Shown: positions 8,010 through 16,596 of the stretch, piece after piece
Numbering within the stretch: position 1 is the first letter of the stretch
Layout: each line of letters begins with the position of its first letter
Assembly: GCF_002109325.1 (NCBI RefSeq)
Contig: NZ_CP015348.1
Location: 461,501-525,500 of the forward strand
Direction: 5' to 3'
Length of the DNA: 64,000 nucleotides
DNA from: Sporosarcina ureae
GTDB lineage: Bacteria > Bacillota > Bacilli > Bacillales_A > Planococcaceae
Notes under the pieces: generated by a model
Seen by the model: the letters and a program-made list of their open reading frames with translations, nothing else
What the model was told of the DNA's origin: nothing
The model's database searches: none
Program-made: the position numbers and the translations under genes

Positions 8010-8402
8010 TCATTTTGCATTTTTATCTGGTTGATGAAGCCCAAAAACATTACCCTCGGTATCCAAATAATAGCCTTGCCAAGCCATTCCTGGCAACGCG
8101 TATTTAGGTAATGCAACACTGCCTCTACCATCAATAATTTTCGCTTCCGTTAAATCGTAATTATCGACTCCTATAGTACAAGCATAGCCATTTAGTGGTT
8201 GGTTACGTTCTGGACGTGGACCTTGACGTTGCATTAATGCTCCATCCACTCCAAGGTCACTATCACCAGTCACTGCTCCGTAGTAAGGCATTCCTGCATA
8301 CTCACTCCAGTCCTGAAAGGTCCATCCGAATACATCCCCATAAAACTTTTGTGCCCTTTCCATGTCGTCTACGTGAATTTCAAAGTGAACTACTCTTCCC
8401 AT
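8010..8402 (-). CDS. Glyoxalase/VOC-family protein
   Basis: 130 residues. GRVVHFEIHVDDMERAQKFYGDVFGW is the classic first beta-alpha-beta-beta-beta unit; LPGMAWQGYYLDTEGNVFGLHQPD is the second, with the usual DxEGN(x)FG metal/substrate end. It could be a lyase, dioxygenase or binding protein; no substrate can be named. The start is ATG 8402, which follows GGAGGAGGG. A longer reading to 8441 would put that ribosome binding site inside the gene. Confidence 0.85.
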   Translation of the reverse strand: MGRVVHFEIHVDDMERAQKFYGDVFGWTFQDWSEYAGMPYYGAVTGDSDLGVDGALMQRQGPRPERNQPLNGYACTIGVDNYDLTEAKIIDGRGSVALPKYALPGMAWQGYYLDTEGNVFGLHQPDKNAK

Positions 8403-8769
8403 ATTTTCCCTCCTCCTTTTAGTACAGAACATGTTCCCCATTTATATCCAATAGTTCTTACTCCGATAATTAAAAGCAGCTAGATTTTGATATATACCCA
8501 TTTTTAACTTATCAGTAGTAATTAGTATGTCTTCCTCTTGCGCCTTCTATCCCTCACTACTCTCGGAGGGTAGCATTTCACAGAATGGATTACTAGTAAA
8601 ATTGAATTACTAAATAAATTAATCAAGACAATTTCTTAGAGTCTTAATTGCCGGTTTAAGGGTGATTAGAAGACGTTTATTTAACAATTCTTTGAGAGTA
8701 GCTATTCTCTATTTGCTCTTCAATGGTTTTGCCAGAATGATTAAAATATCAGGGGGTAGTTTCGCTTGT
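8403..8769. other. Intergenic stretch without a recognised gene
   Basis: 367 bases between the VOC gene and the YdhG-like gene. Short open stretches exist on both strands, but none has a ribosome binding site plus a recognisable protein. A weak hairpin is visible around 8547-8574. No insertion-sequence ends seen. Confidence 0.5.
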
Positions 8770-9138
8770 CTATTTCCGCCAAAAGCTCGTAACGTCCATT
8801 TTATCCTCTATATTAAACTCAATAATTTTCTTAAGCAGTTCGTAATTGATTGGCTTATTCCACTGAATTCTAAACAAGCCTTTAGTTGCACTGTAGCCGT
8901 GTTGCGCAATATCATCTGCAAATTTCGCGATCCCTGCGTATTCGGGTGAGATGCTCATATGTTGCTTTGCTACGGAAAAACCAATTATAAAAGTGCCGTG
9001 ATTAGAAAACATTGGTGTATTCCATTTGATGACCGGTTCCAAATCGGGAAATTCATTAGCAACCCACTTCAGTACTTCCTCCATCCGTTCACGATGGTCG
9101 GGATGATCGATACTTGCCAGGTATTTTGAAAAAACCAT
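8770..9138 (-). CDS. YdhG/DUF1801-family protein
   Basis: 122 residues beginning [61 protein letters not shown] and the C-terminal [28 protein letters not shown] are typical of the DUF1801 fold; B. subtilis YdhG has been described as an intracellular iron chaperone (frataxin-like/Fra). The start at 9138 follows AAAGGAGGTCACG; a longer reading to 9243 lacks a ribosome binding site. Function by family only: an iron-binding role is possible, but DUF1801 is broad. Confidence 0.8.
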   Translation of the reverse strand: MVFSKYLASIDHPDHRERMEEVLKWVANEFPDLEPVIKWNTPMFSNHGTFIIGFSVAKQHMSISPEYAGIAKFADDIAQHGYSATKGLFRIQWNKPINYELLKKIIEFNIEDKMDVTSFWRK

Positions 9139-9258
9139 AACGTGACCTCCTTTAATATAATTAATAATATCATCTCTATTAACGGGAATGTATGTTCTAA
9201 TTATAGCAGATGAATATATACTTTGGCTAGTACCAACCGACATTCATCTTACGCTTAC

Positions 9259-9462
9259 TCATGGGGGCAATGAACGATTCATTCTATTTAACAGGGGTCT
9301 TCTGCCGGAAGTTAGAGAAATATTTGTGAGGGACCAAATCTCCTTGACAGTAAAAAAATAAAATTCGGGTATGTGTTGAATAGTCCAATCTGAGACATAG
9401 TGAACACTTGGATTTAATTTTAACATTTTACGTTGATGTTCATTGAAAAATATTTCACTCAC
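9259..9462 (-). pseudogene. Decayed N-terminal fragment of an IS3-type helix-turn-helix protein (OrfA-like)
   Basis: The first 40 codons (SEIFFNEHQRKMLKLNPSVHYVSDWTIQHIPEF...VKE) match the start of helix-turn-helix proteins that accompany IS3/IS150-type transposases in Bacillales. After VKE the frame is lost. In the next frame a short PSQIFL fits the expected continuation, but stops follow within a few codons. No OrfB, inverted repeats or target duplication is seen. It is most likely a relic of an insertion sequence that is otherwise gone. Confidence 0.45.
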
Positions 9463-9511
9463 TTAAAACACTTTGATCCGAATAGTTACCTTTAGTATAC
9501 AGAAGAAGTGA

Positions 9512-9565
9512 CATATAAAAACCCCAAATGGAGTCACTTTTTAAAGTGTCTATCATTTGGGGTTC
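9512..9565 (-). terminator. Terminator of the yngJ-yngE-like catabolic operon
   Basis: ACCCCAAATG (9521-9530) pairs with CATTTGGGGT (9554-9563), with an inner GTCACTTTTTAAAGTG hairpin; a T run follows on the - strand. It is placed 35 bp after the last gene of the operon. Confidence 0.8.
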
Positions 9566-9598
9566 AGTTCACGGTGACGCGGTACACGTCACCTTGCA

Positions 9599-11143
9599 TC
9601 ATACCGGATAAACCGGATGCTTGCGGGTTGTAAACTGGATATATTTCGTTGCATATGCTTCGTAACGCGTAATCAGCTCATCGCGCAGTGAGTCCGCTGG
9701 GACAATGCCGTCGATAATCAATTCTGAAGCTAAATGGTAAATATCGATATCTTCTTTGTATTCGTTACGCTTCTCTTCAATATAAGCTGCTCGCTCTTCT
9801 TCAGGCAGCGCAGCGATTTTATTTGCGTAGACTGCATTGATAGCTGCGTCCGGCCCCATAACAGCGATGGAAGCGGTCGGCAGTGCTAAACAGGCGTCTG
9901 GTTCAAATGCCGGGCCTGCCATGGCGTACAACCCTGCGCCATATGCTTTGCGTACGATGACAGAAATCTTTGGCACTGTCGCTTCTGCCATCGCAGAAAT
10001 CATTTTCGCCCCATGACGGATGATACCTGCACGTTCTACTTTTGTTCCGATCATGAATCCAGGCACGTCGACTAAGAACAGCAGCGGAATGTGGAATGCA
10101 TCGCAAAGGTTGATGAATTTCGCTGATTTGTCAGCAGAGTCGTGGAATAGCACGCCACCTTTTACGCGCGGTTGGTTCGCGATAATGCCGACTGCTTTTC
10201 CATCGATGCACGCAAGGCCAGTAATGAGCTCGCCTGCAAACAGTTTCTTAATTTCAAAAAATGAATCTTCATCGATAATTCCTTTAATCAAGTCGTGCAT
10301 ATTAAACGGAGCATTTTCATTTTTAGGAATGATTTCTTCGAGTGTTTTATCCAGCTGTTTCGGAGACACTGCATCATGTACAGGCGGCTTTTCCGAAAAG
10401 TTTGCCGGGAAATACGATAAATATCTTCGCGCCGCTGCGATTGCGTCTTCTTCGTTTTTTGCTAGCACATCGCCACAGCCTGAAGTTGAACAGTGCATGC
10501 GCGCGCCGCCCATTTCTTCGAGCGTTACTTTTTCACCGATAACCATTTCCGCCATGCGCGGCGATCCAAGGTACATCGATGCATTTTTATCGACCATAAT
10601 GACGATATCGCAAAACGCTGGAATATATGCACCGCCAGCAGCTGATGGGCCGAACAATACGCAGATTTGCGGAATACGTCCAGATAATTTCACTTGATTG
10701 TAGAAAATTCTACCAGCACCGCGGCGACCCGGGAACATTTCAACTTGATCGGTAATCCGTGCGCCTGCTGAATCGACTAAGTAAATGAGCGGTACATTCA
10801 ATTTTTCAGCAGTTTCTTGGATTCGGATAATTTTTTCCACTGTCCGTGCGCCCCATGAGCCTGCTTTAATTGTGGAATCATTCGCCATGACGCAAACGAC
10901 TTGGCCGTTAATCTTCCCCATGCCTGTTACAACACCGTCAGCAGGAAGATCGCCCGCCATGCAGTTCGCGAATTGGCCGTCTTCGATTTCGAGATCTGAA
11001 TCGAATAGTAATTTCAAGCGATCACGAACGAATATTTTCCCTTGTTCTGCATTTTTTTCATGGTATTTTGGCGCTCCACCTTCTTTTATCTGCTCTACTC
11101 TTTCATTCAATGCTTGCTGCAAAGATTTCGTATCTGTAGTCAT
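9599..11143 (-). CDS. yngE: Biotin-dependent acyl-CoA carboxylase, carboxyltransferase subunit (methylcrotonyl-CoA carboxylase beta type)
   Basis: 514 residues of the crotonase-fold carboxyltransferase family (MccB/PccB). It moves carboxyl from carboxybiotin to an acyl-CoA. N-terminal half: FVRDRLKLLFD, LIYLVDSAGARI, FGPSAAGGAYIPAFCDIVIMV with an oxyanion-hole glycine pair. C-terminal half: IPLLFLVDVPGFMIG, then AYGAGLYAMAGPAFEPD. The start is ATG 11143 after GGGAGGCAGG. It is the last gene of a seven-gene operon that also supplies biotin carboxylase and biotin carrier, HMG-CoA lyase and an enoyl-CoA hydratase. This makes 3-methylcrotonyl-CoA (leucine/isovalerate breakdown) the likeliest substrate; propionyl-CoA is an alternative. 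Confidence 0.9.
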   Translation of the reverse strand: MTTDTKSLQQALNERVEQIKEGGAPKYHEKNAEQGKIFVRDRLKLLFDSDLEIEDGQFANCMAGDLPADGVVTGMGKINGQVVCVMANDSTIKAGSWGARTVEKIIRIQETAEKLNVPLIYLVDSAGARITDQVEMFPGRRGAGRIFYNQVKLSGRIPQICVLFGPSAAGGAYIPAFCDIVIMVDKNASMYLGSPRMAEMVIGEKVTLEEMGGARMHCSTSGCGDVLAKNEEDAIAAARRYLSYFPANFSEKPPVHDAVSPKQLDKTLEEIIPKNENAPFNMHDLIKGIIDEDSFFEIKKLFAGELITGLACIDGKAVGIIANQPRVKGGVLFHDSADKSAKFINLCDAFHIPLLFLVDVPGFMIGTKVERAGIIRHGAKMISAMAEATVPKISVIVRKAYGAGLYAMAGPAFEPDACLALPTASIAVMGPDAAINAVYANKIAALPEEERAAYIEEKRNEYKEDIDIYHLASELIIDGIVPADSLRDELITRYEAYATKYIQFTTRKHPVYPV

Positions 11144-11169
11144 CGTCCTGCCTCCCTTATGATCATTCC

Positions 11170-11952
11170 TCATTCGCCAGTGTATACGGGCTTACGTTTT
11201 TCTTTAAATGCCTGCAGTCCTTCAAGCCGGTCTTTGGAAGGAATCGTCACTTCATAGGCGTTCTGTTCGATGGCGAGTCCCGTCTGCAGTTCGACGTCAT
11301 AACCGTGGTCAATCGCGAACTTCGCCTGCGCAACAGCAAGCGGTCCGTTCGCCGCGATTTGTCCTGCCACGGCAAGTGCTTTATCCATCAGCTGATCAGG
11401 TGCCACAATGTATTCAGCCAGCCCGATTTCCAATGCTTCTGCCGCTTCGACTCTGCGCGCAGTGAAAATAAGCTCTTTCGCCCGTCCTTTGCCGATCAAT
11501 CTTGGCAGTCGCTGCGTACCTCCGGCTCCCGTAATAATACCGAGCGAAGTTTCCGTCAATCCGAACTTTGCCGTATCTGCTGCAATACGGATGTCACATG
11601 CCAGCGCCAGTTCTGTACCACCGCCAAGCGCAACTCCGTTAATTGCAGCGATAACCGGCTGCGGCAGTGATTCAATACTGTTAATTGTCTGGCGGATCAA
11701 TGAAACTGTCTTGCGGACATCAATCGGATTCATTCCTGAGCGTTCTTTTAAATCAGCGCCCGCACAAAATGCTTTTTCACCGGCGCCTGTTATAATAACT
11801 GCCCGGATCTCCCCGTCGTAGCGACATTCTAGCAGCGCACTATAAAGTTCGTTCAGCATCTCGACTGACAATGCATTCGCCGCTTCGGGACGATTAAATA
11901 AGATGACCGCAATTCCGTCGTCGCGCCTCTTTACTGCCACTTTATTCCCCAT
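11170..11952 (-). CDS. yngF: Enoyl-CoA hydratase/isomerase family, probable 3-methylglutaconyl-CoA hydratase
   Basis: 260 residues of the crotonase superfamily. KAFCAGADLKER gives the first oxyanion-hole strand and GGGTELALACDIRIA the second. The two acidic catalytic positions of hydratases lie in ETSLGIITGAGGTQRLPRLIG. Position between the carboxylase and HMG-CoA lyase genes fits hydration of 3-methylglutaconyl-CoA to HMG-CoA. The spacing to the upstream lyase gene is only 4 bp. General crotonase activity is certain; the substrate is inferred from context. Confidence 0.9.
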   Translation of the reverse strand: MGNKVAVKRRDDGIAVILFNRPEAANALSVEMLNELYSALLECRYDGEIRAVIITGAGEKAFCAGADLKERSGMNPIDVRKTVSLIRQTINSIESLPQPVIAAINGVALGGGTELALACDIRIAADTAKFGLTETSLGIITGAGGTQRLPRLIGKGRAKELIFTARRVEAAEALEIGLAEYIVAPDQLMDKALAVAGQIAANGPLAVAQAKFAIDHGYDVELQTGLAIEQNAYEVTIPSKDRLEGLQAFKEKRKPVYTGE

Positions 11953-11956
11953 TCAC

Positions 11957-12874
11957 TCACGTCCTTCGCTTATCATGCGCACCGGCAGCCTGCAAGTTTT
12001 TACTAGGAAGTGCATAGCCGATTTTTTCTTGAATAAACGCGGATGCCGCTAAAATCTTTTCTTCATCGACACCGGTATGAATGCCCATACCGTGCAACAT
12101 ATACAATAAATCATCCGTCGCGGCGTTGCCTGAAGCACCGGGTGCGTAAGGACAGCCTCCGAGACCGCCAGCTGAACTGTCGAACACCGTAATGCCCATA
12201 TCAAGCGAGGCTAGGATATTCGCTAAAGCTGTCCCACGCGTGTCATGGAAATGCATCGCCAATTTGTCTACCGGAAAACGTTTCAGTAACACGTCAAGTA
12301 CTTCCTGGACTTGCCTCGGATTTGCAACGCCGATTGTATCTCCTAACGATAATTCGTCAATACCCATGTCAAACAGCGATTCCGATACGCGGACGACCGC
12401 TTCTGTATCAACCACACCTTCGTATGGACAGCCAAACACTGTAGACACATAGCCTCTTGTCTTCTTGCCCGCTGCATTCGCATCTTGGACAATTTCTTTT
12501 AATACAGGCAATGTATCCACGATCGTCTTATTAATGTTTTTCAAGTTATGTGTTTCGCTCGCTGACATGAACACAGCCGCTTCATCGATATTCGCAGCAA
12601 ATGCTCGTTCAAGCCCTTGGCGGTTTGGGACGAGTGCTGAATAAGTGATCCCAGGCTCCCGCTTAATGCCTGCCATCACAACACTTGCGTCCGCGAGTGC
12701 CGGTATCCATTTCGGATTGACGAAAGACGTCACTTCAATCGATGACAGGCCGCTTTTGGAAAGCTTATTAATCCAGGCAATTTTGTCTTCTGTCGGAATG
12801 AAGATTTTTTCATTTTGCAGTCCGTCGCGCGGTCCTACTTCTTTAATCGTAATCGTTTCAGGCCACTTCATCAT
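11957..12874 (-). CDS. yngG: Hydroxymethylglutaryl-CoA lyase
   Basis: 305 residues with a TIM-barrel of the HMGL-like family. It cleaves HMG-CoA to acetoacetate and acetyl-CoA. KEVGPRDGLQNE near the start carries the metal-binding Asp and catalytic Arg. HFHDTRGTALAN supplies the metal-binding histidines, and the C-terminal signature GGLGGCPYAPGASGN contains the active-site Cys loop. The start follows AAGGAGATGAA. Translation with the hydratase gene is probably coupled. This is the last chemical step of leucine catabolism encoded here. Confidence 0.93.
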   Translation of the reverse strand: MMKWPETITIKEVGPRDGLQNEKIFIPTEDKIAWINKLSKSGLSSIEVTSFVNPKWIPALADASVVMAGIKREPGITYSALVPNRQGLERAFAANIDEAAVFMSASETHNLKNINKTIVDTLPVLKEIVQDANAAGKKTRGYVSTVFGCPYEGVVDTEAVVRVSESLFDMGIDELSLGDTIGVANPRQVQEVLDVLLKRFPVDKLAMHFHDTRGTALANILASLDMGITVFDSSAGGLGGCPYAPGASGNAATDDLLYMLHGMGIHTGVDEEKILAASAFIQEKIGYALPSKNLQAAGAHDKRRT

Positions 12875-12894
12875 TTCATCTCCTTCTACAGGAA

Positions 12895-13107
12895 TTATTC
12901 AATGATTGCGATGACGTCTCCTTCGTTGACGAATTCGCCTTCGTTCACTTTTACCTCTTTTACGACTCCATCAAAATCAGTAGCAATCGGTATTTCCATT
13001 TTCATCGATTCCAAGATTGCAATGTCTTGGTCTTCTTCTACTTCGTCTCCTACTTTGACGAGTACTTTCCAAACGCTTCCTGCCATGCTTGCTGTAATTT
13101 CAGTCAT
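12895..13107 (-). CDS. yngHB: Biotin/lipoyl carrier protein (BCCP-like) of an acyl-CoA carboxylase
   Basis: 70 residues with a single biotinyl domain, smaller than the fatty-acid-synthesis AccB because the Pro/Ala-rich N-terminal region is missing. The biotinylated lysine is in ESMKMEIP (about residue 35). The start is ATG 13107, after GGGAGGAATT. A longer reading to 13128 overlaps the end of the biotin carboxylase gene and has no ribosome binding site. It serves as mobile carboxyl carrier between the carboxylase subunit upstream and the transferase at the end of the operon. Confidence 0.92.
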   Translation of the reverse strand: MTEITASMAGSVWKVLVKVGDEVEEDQDIAILESMKMEIPIATDFDGVVKEVKVNEGEFVNEGDVIAIIE

Positions 13108-13124
13108 ACTAATTCCTCCCAAAG

Positions 13125-14486
13125 TCATTTCGTCTGCTTTTGTTTTTTCTTCGCCAAATATTTTTCCACGAATTCGGTCGTCGTATCTCCCAAACGGAAT
13201 GCTTCATGCGCTGCTACTTCCTGAAGCATAGGAATATTCGTCTTTATACCTTCTATATGGTAATTCGAAAGCGCTTCTTGCAGTCGTTCGATTGCTTCGT
13301 CCCGGTCTTTGCCTTTGACTACGAGTTTCGCGATCATTGGGTCGTAAAATGGTGTGACGACTGACTCACCGTGAACTGCCAATTCGTGGCGGATGCCTGT
13401 TCCTTCTGGTAGCTTCAGTTTCGTGATCGTTCCCGGCGAAGGGAAAAATGTTTTCGGATCTTCGGCGTAAATTCGCACTTCAATTGCGTGCCCGTCACGT
13501 TTAACGTCTGTCTGCCCAAATGAAAGTGTTTTCCCAGCTGCAATATCCAACTGCTCTTTTACTAAGTCAAGCCCAGTAATTTCTTCCGTAATCGGGTGCT
13601 CGACTTGCAGCCTTGTATTCATTTCAAGAAAATAGAAGTTTTGATCTGCATCGACTAAAAACTCGATTGTTCCGGCATTTTTATAGCCGATGGACTTAGC
13701 TGCTTTAACCGCCGCTTCGCCCATTTTTCTTCGCGTCTCTTCCGAAATGAATGATGACGGTGCTTCTTCCACGACTTTTTGGTGGCGGCGCTGGATTGAG
13801 CATTCGCGCTCCCATAAGTACACTGTATTTCCTTCATTGTCCGCTAAAATCTGAATTTCAATATGGCGTGGTTTTTCAACGAATTTTTCAATATACATTG
13901 CACCATCTCCGAAGAAATCAGTAGCTCGTTTTTTATTGCCTTCGAACGCTTTGCTTATTTCGTCAGCGCCGTAGACGACTTGCATACCGATTCCGCCACC
14001 ACCTGCAGATGCCTTCAGCATAACTGGGTAGCCAATACTATCCGCCACTTCGATTGCTTCTTCCGCGTCTGCTAGCGAACGGGTGACACCTGGTACGACT
14101 GGAACACCGGCTTTTTCCATCGCCTTGCGTGAAGCAATTTTGCTGCCCATTTCAGAAATAACTTCAGGTGAAGGCCCAATGAACACGAATCCTTCTTCTT
14201 CGCAACGTCGCGCAAATTCCGCATTTTCAGAAAGCAGACCATAGCCTGGATGGATCGCTTCTGCTTTTGATTTATGTGCTGCTTCTAAAATTTTATCGAT
14301 TTTCATATAGCTTTCCGTTACACGCGGTCCTCCGAGCAAATATGCTTCATCCGCCTGCTTAACGTGGACAGCTTCCGCATCCGCTTCCGAATAAACTCCA
14401 ACCGTTTGAATGCCTAGAACTTTGCATGTACGCATGACACGGGCCGCTATTTCCCCGCGATTCGCAATCAAAATTTTCTTAAACAT
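13125..14486 (-). CDS. yngH: Biotin carboxylase subunit of an acyl-CoA carboxylase
   Basis: 453 residues of the AccC-like ATP-grasp family. FKKILIANRGEIAARVMR starts the N-terminal Rossmann-like domain. The ATP-grasp glycine loop is KASAGGGGIGMQ, followed by ERECSIQRRHQKVVEEAP and FLEMNTRLQVEHPITEEITG (catalytic Glu/Arg). The start is ATG 14486; a GTG three codons earlier lies in the Shine-Dalgarno. It carboxylates the carrier protein encoded just downstream. As a separate copy inside a catabolic operon it is distinct from the fatty-acid-synthesis accC, which is not in this window. Confidence 0.92.
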   Translation of the reverse strand: MFKKILIANRGEIAARVMRTCKVLGIQTVGVYSEADAEAVHVKQADEAYLLGGPRVTESYMKIDKILEAAHKSKAEAIHPGYGLLSENAEFARRCEEEGFVFIGPSPEVISEMGSKIASRKAMEKAGVPVVPGVTRSLADAEEAIEVADSIGYPVMLKASAGGGGIGMQVVYGADEISKAFEGNKKRATDFFGDGAMYIEKFVEKPRHIEIQILADNEGNTVYLWERECSIQRRHQKVVEEAPSSFISEETRRKMGEAAVKAAKSIGYKNAGTIEFLVDADQNFYFLEMNTRLQVEHPITEEITGLDLVKEQLDIAAGKTLSFGQTDVKRDGHAIEVRIYAEDPKTFFPSPGTITKLKLPEGTGIRHELAVHGESVVTPFYDPMIAKLVVKGKDRDEAIERLQEALSNYHIEGIKTNIPMLQEVAAHEAFRLGDTTTEFVEKYLAKKKQKQTK

Positions 14487-14581
14487 GATGTTCACCCTTT
14501 CAATTAATCATGTAGTCTAGCTTTTATGTGCAACAATTTAGGAAAAGAGGAGGCTAGCTGTAAAGAGACCCGCTCCACTGT

Positions 14582-16555
14582 TCATTTTATTTGTCCCGCA
14601 GGTTTTGCTTCCATGACACTCTGAAGTTCCGCAACTGTCGACGGATCTTCAAGCCCCGTCACATCGCCTGCGACACTGCCTGTCGTAACGATTTCTTTAA
14701 TTAAACGGCGCATAATTTTCCCACTCACTGTTTTTGGCAGAGAGTCAGTTACAACGATTTCTTTCGGCTGGGCTATTTTTCCGATCTGGCGGATGATGTT
14801 TTCTTTAATCCGCTCTACAACTTCTCGCCCATCTGCTACATCTTCAGAAAGGCGGACAAAAACGAAAGGCACTTCTCCTTTAATTTCATCCGGCACACCA
14901 ATGACCGCGCATTCCGCTACGCCTGCACATTCAAGCACGGCACTTTCCATTTCCATCGTGCTCAAACGGTGACCTGCAACGTTGAACGCATCGTCGGAAC
15001 GGCCAACCACCCAAATATAGCCATCTTCATCGATCAGCGCGAGATCGCTTGCATAGTAGCTTCCATCGACTTGGCTGTAGTATGAACCGTAGTAACGTTC
15101 TGGCTCTCTCCAAATCGTCCGGCACAGCATCGGAAACGGCTGTTTAATGATCAAGTTGCCGAGCTGTCCGGCTTTCACGGGTTCGCCCGCTTCATTGACG
15201 ACATCCAACACTGCGCCTAAAAATGGTGAGCCGGAAGAGCCGGGTTTCATCGGCGTCAGCCATGCTGCTCCTGCAATCGGTGAGCCCGCTGTTTCGGTCT
15301 GCCCCCACGTGTTGTTAATATAAACTTTTTTCTTGCCAAGCACTTCATATGTCCAGTGCCATGTCTCCGCATCGAACGGCTCGCCGACGAGTGCGATCAC
15401 GTCAAGACATGTTAAATCAAACTGCTCCATCGGCTTCTCGCCCATGCTTTTCAACATACGCAACGCTGTTGGAGCGGTAAATAGTTTATTGACACGATAT
15501 TTTTCAATGATTTCATAAAAACGTGTCTTCTCTGGATAATCAATTGCTCCTTCGTAAACGACTGTCGTGACGCCGTTCGCAAGAGATCCGACGATACCCC
15601 AAATATGCATCGTCAACCAGCCGATATCAGCTGTACACCAAAACACGTCGTCATCGCGATGGTCGAGATGATATTTTGCGTATACATAGTTCTGCACTAC
15701 AAATGCAGTCCCTGAATGCACGATCCCTTTCGGCTTGCCTGTTGTGCCACTCGTATAGAAAACTATGCCGCTTTCATTTGCTTCAAGGCGTTCGGGTTCG
15801 CAATGGATGCTCGCTTTTTGCGTCAACTCATGCCACCAGTAATCCCGGCCTTCTTGCATATCGATATCAATGCCCATACGATTGACAACGATGACTGCTT
15901 CAACTGAAGGAGTAGACGGCACCACTTGATCGACTTTTTCTTTCAAGCGAATTTCTTTGCCTCGGCGTATTGTCGCATCTGCCGTGACGATGACTTTCGG
16001 TTCAAAGCTTGCTAGCCGATCGGATAAAGAGCGCTCAGAATAACCAGAAAAGACTGCGTTATAGATCGCCCCGACACGGAAACAAGCGAGCACCGCTATG
16101 ACTGACTCCGCTAAGTTCGGCAGATAAATCGCAACACAATCACCTTTTTTCACGCCAAATGACCGAAGCACATTGGAAAAACGGTTCACTTCCGCAAGAA
16201 GCATCGAATACGTGTAAAATTTCGAATCGCCGTTCTCACTTTCCCAAATGAGCGCTGTCCGGTTACCAGCACCATTTTGAATATGTCGGTCGAGTAAATT
16301 GATACTCGGATTCGTAATACCATCAACGAAAAACTTGAAATCAGGGAGTGTGCCGCTGATCGTCTCTGTCCACGGTTCATACCATTCGAGCTCACGGGCC
16401 TGCTGATCCCAAAATGCAGCCGGATCTTCTTGGGACTGCCGGAGAAGTTCTTGGAAAGCTTCTGCGCTGCCGATCGATGTCGAGCGCGCCTTTTCTTCAC
16501 TAGGATAAATAAGTTTACTATTTGCCGCTAATTGTAAAACTCGTTCAATATCCAT
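14582..16555 (-). CDS. yngI: Acetoacetyl-/acetyl-CoA synthetase-like AMP-forming acyl-CoA ligase
   Basis: 657 residues, the length and layout of acetyl-CoA synthetases (ACS), not of medium-chain ligases. A3 core is YTSGTTGKPKGIVH, then NTWGQTETAG (A5) and YASDLALIDEDGYIWVVGRSDD (A7/A8). The C-terminal catalytic lysine is in LPKTVSGKIMRRLIKE, a site commonly controlled by acetylation. The first 80 residues match the ACS N-terminal domain. It could re-activate acetoacetate released by the lyase, or activate acetate or branched acids; the substrate cannot be told from sequence. The gene follows the dehydrogenase by 41 bp in the same operon. Confidence 0.85.
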   Translation of the reverse strand: MDIERVLQLAANSKLIYPSEEKARSTSIGSAEAFQELLRQSQEDPAAFWDQQARELEWYEPWTETISGTLPDFKFFVDGITNPSINLLDRHIQNGAGNRTALIWESENGDSKFYTYSMLLAEVNRFSNVLRSFGVKKGDCVAIYLPNLAESVIAVLACFRVGAIYNAVFSGYSERSLSDRLASFEPKVIVTADATIRRGKEIRLKEKVDQVVPSTPSVEAVIVVNRMGIDIDMQEGRDYWWHELTQKASIHCEPERLEANESGIVFYTSGTTGKPKGIVHSGTAFVVQNYVYAKYHLDHRDDDVFWCTADIGWLTMHIWGIVGSLANGVTTVVYEGAIDYPEKTRFYEIIEKYRVNKLFTAPTALRMLKSMGEKPMEQFDLTCLDVIALVGEPFDAETWHWTYEVLGKKKVYINNTWGQTETAGSPIAGAAWLTPMKPGSSGSPFLGAVLDVVNEAGEPVKAGQLGNLIIKQPFPMLCRTIWREPERYYGSYYSQVDGSYYASDLALIDEDGYIWVVGRSDDAFNVAGHRLSTMEMESAVLECAGVAECAVIGVPDEIKGEVPFVFVRLSEDVADGREVVERIKENIIRQIGKIAQPKEIVVTDSLPKTVSGKIMRRLIKEIVTTGSVAGDVTGLEDPSTVAELQSVMEAKPAGQIK

Positions 16556-16596
16556 TCAATCGCCCCTTTGTTAATTCATAAAAAATTTTTCACAAA

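Noticed and set aside
8662..8949. 95-codon + strand frame across the gap before the YdhG-like gene
   Set aside because: Half of it lies antisense to the YdhG-like gene, no ribosome binding site, no family resemblance.
10020..10697. 225-codon open frame on the + strand inside the carboxyltransferase gene
   Set aside because: It is an opposite-strand shadow of a strongly conserved gene, with no ribosome binding site and no recognisable protein.
11408..11821. 137-codon frame on the + strand inside the enoyl-CoA hydratase gene
   Set aside because: Shadow of the hydratase; composition is that of an antisense frame.
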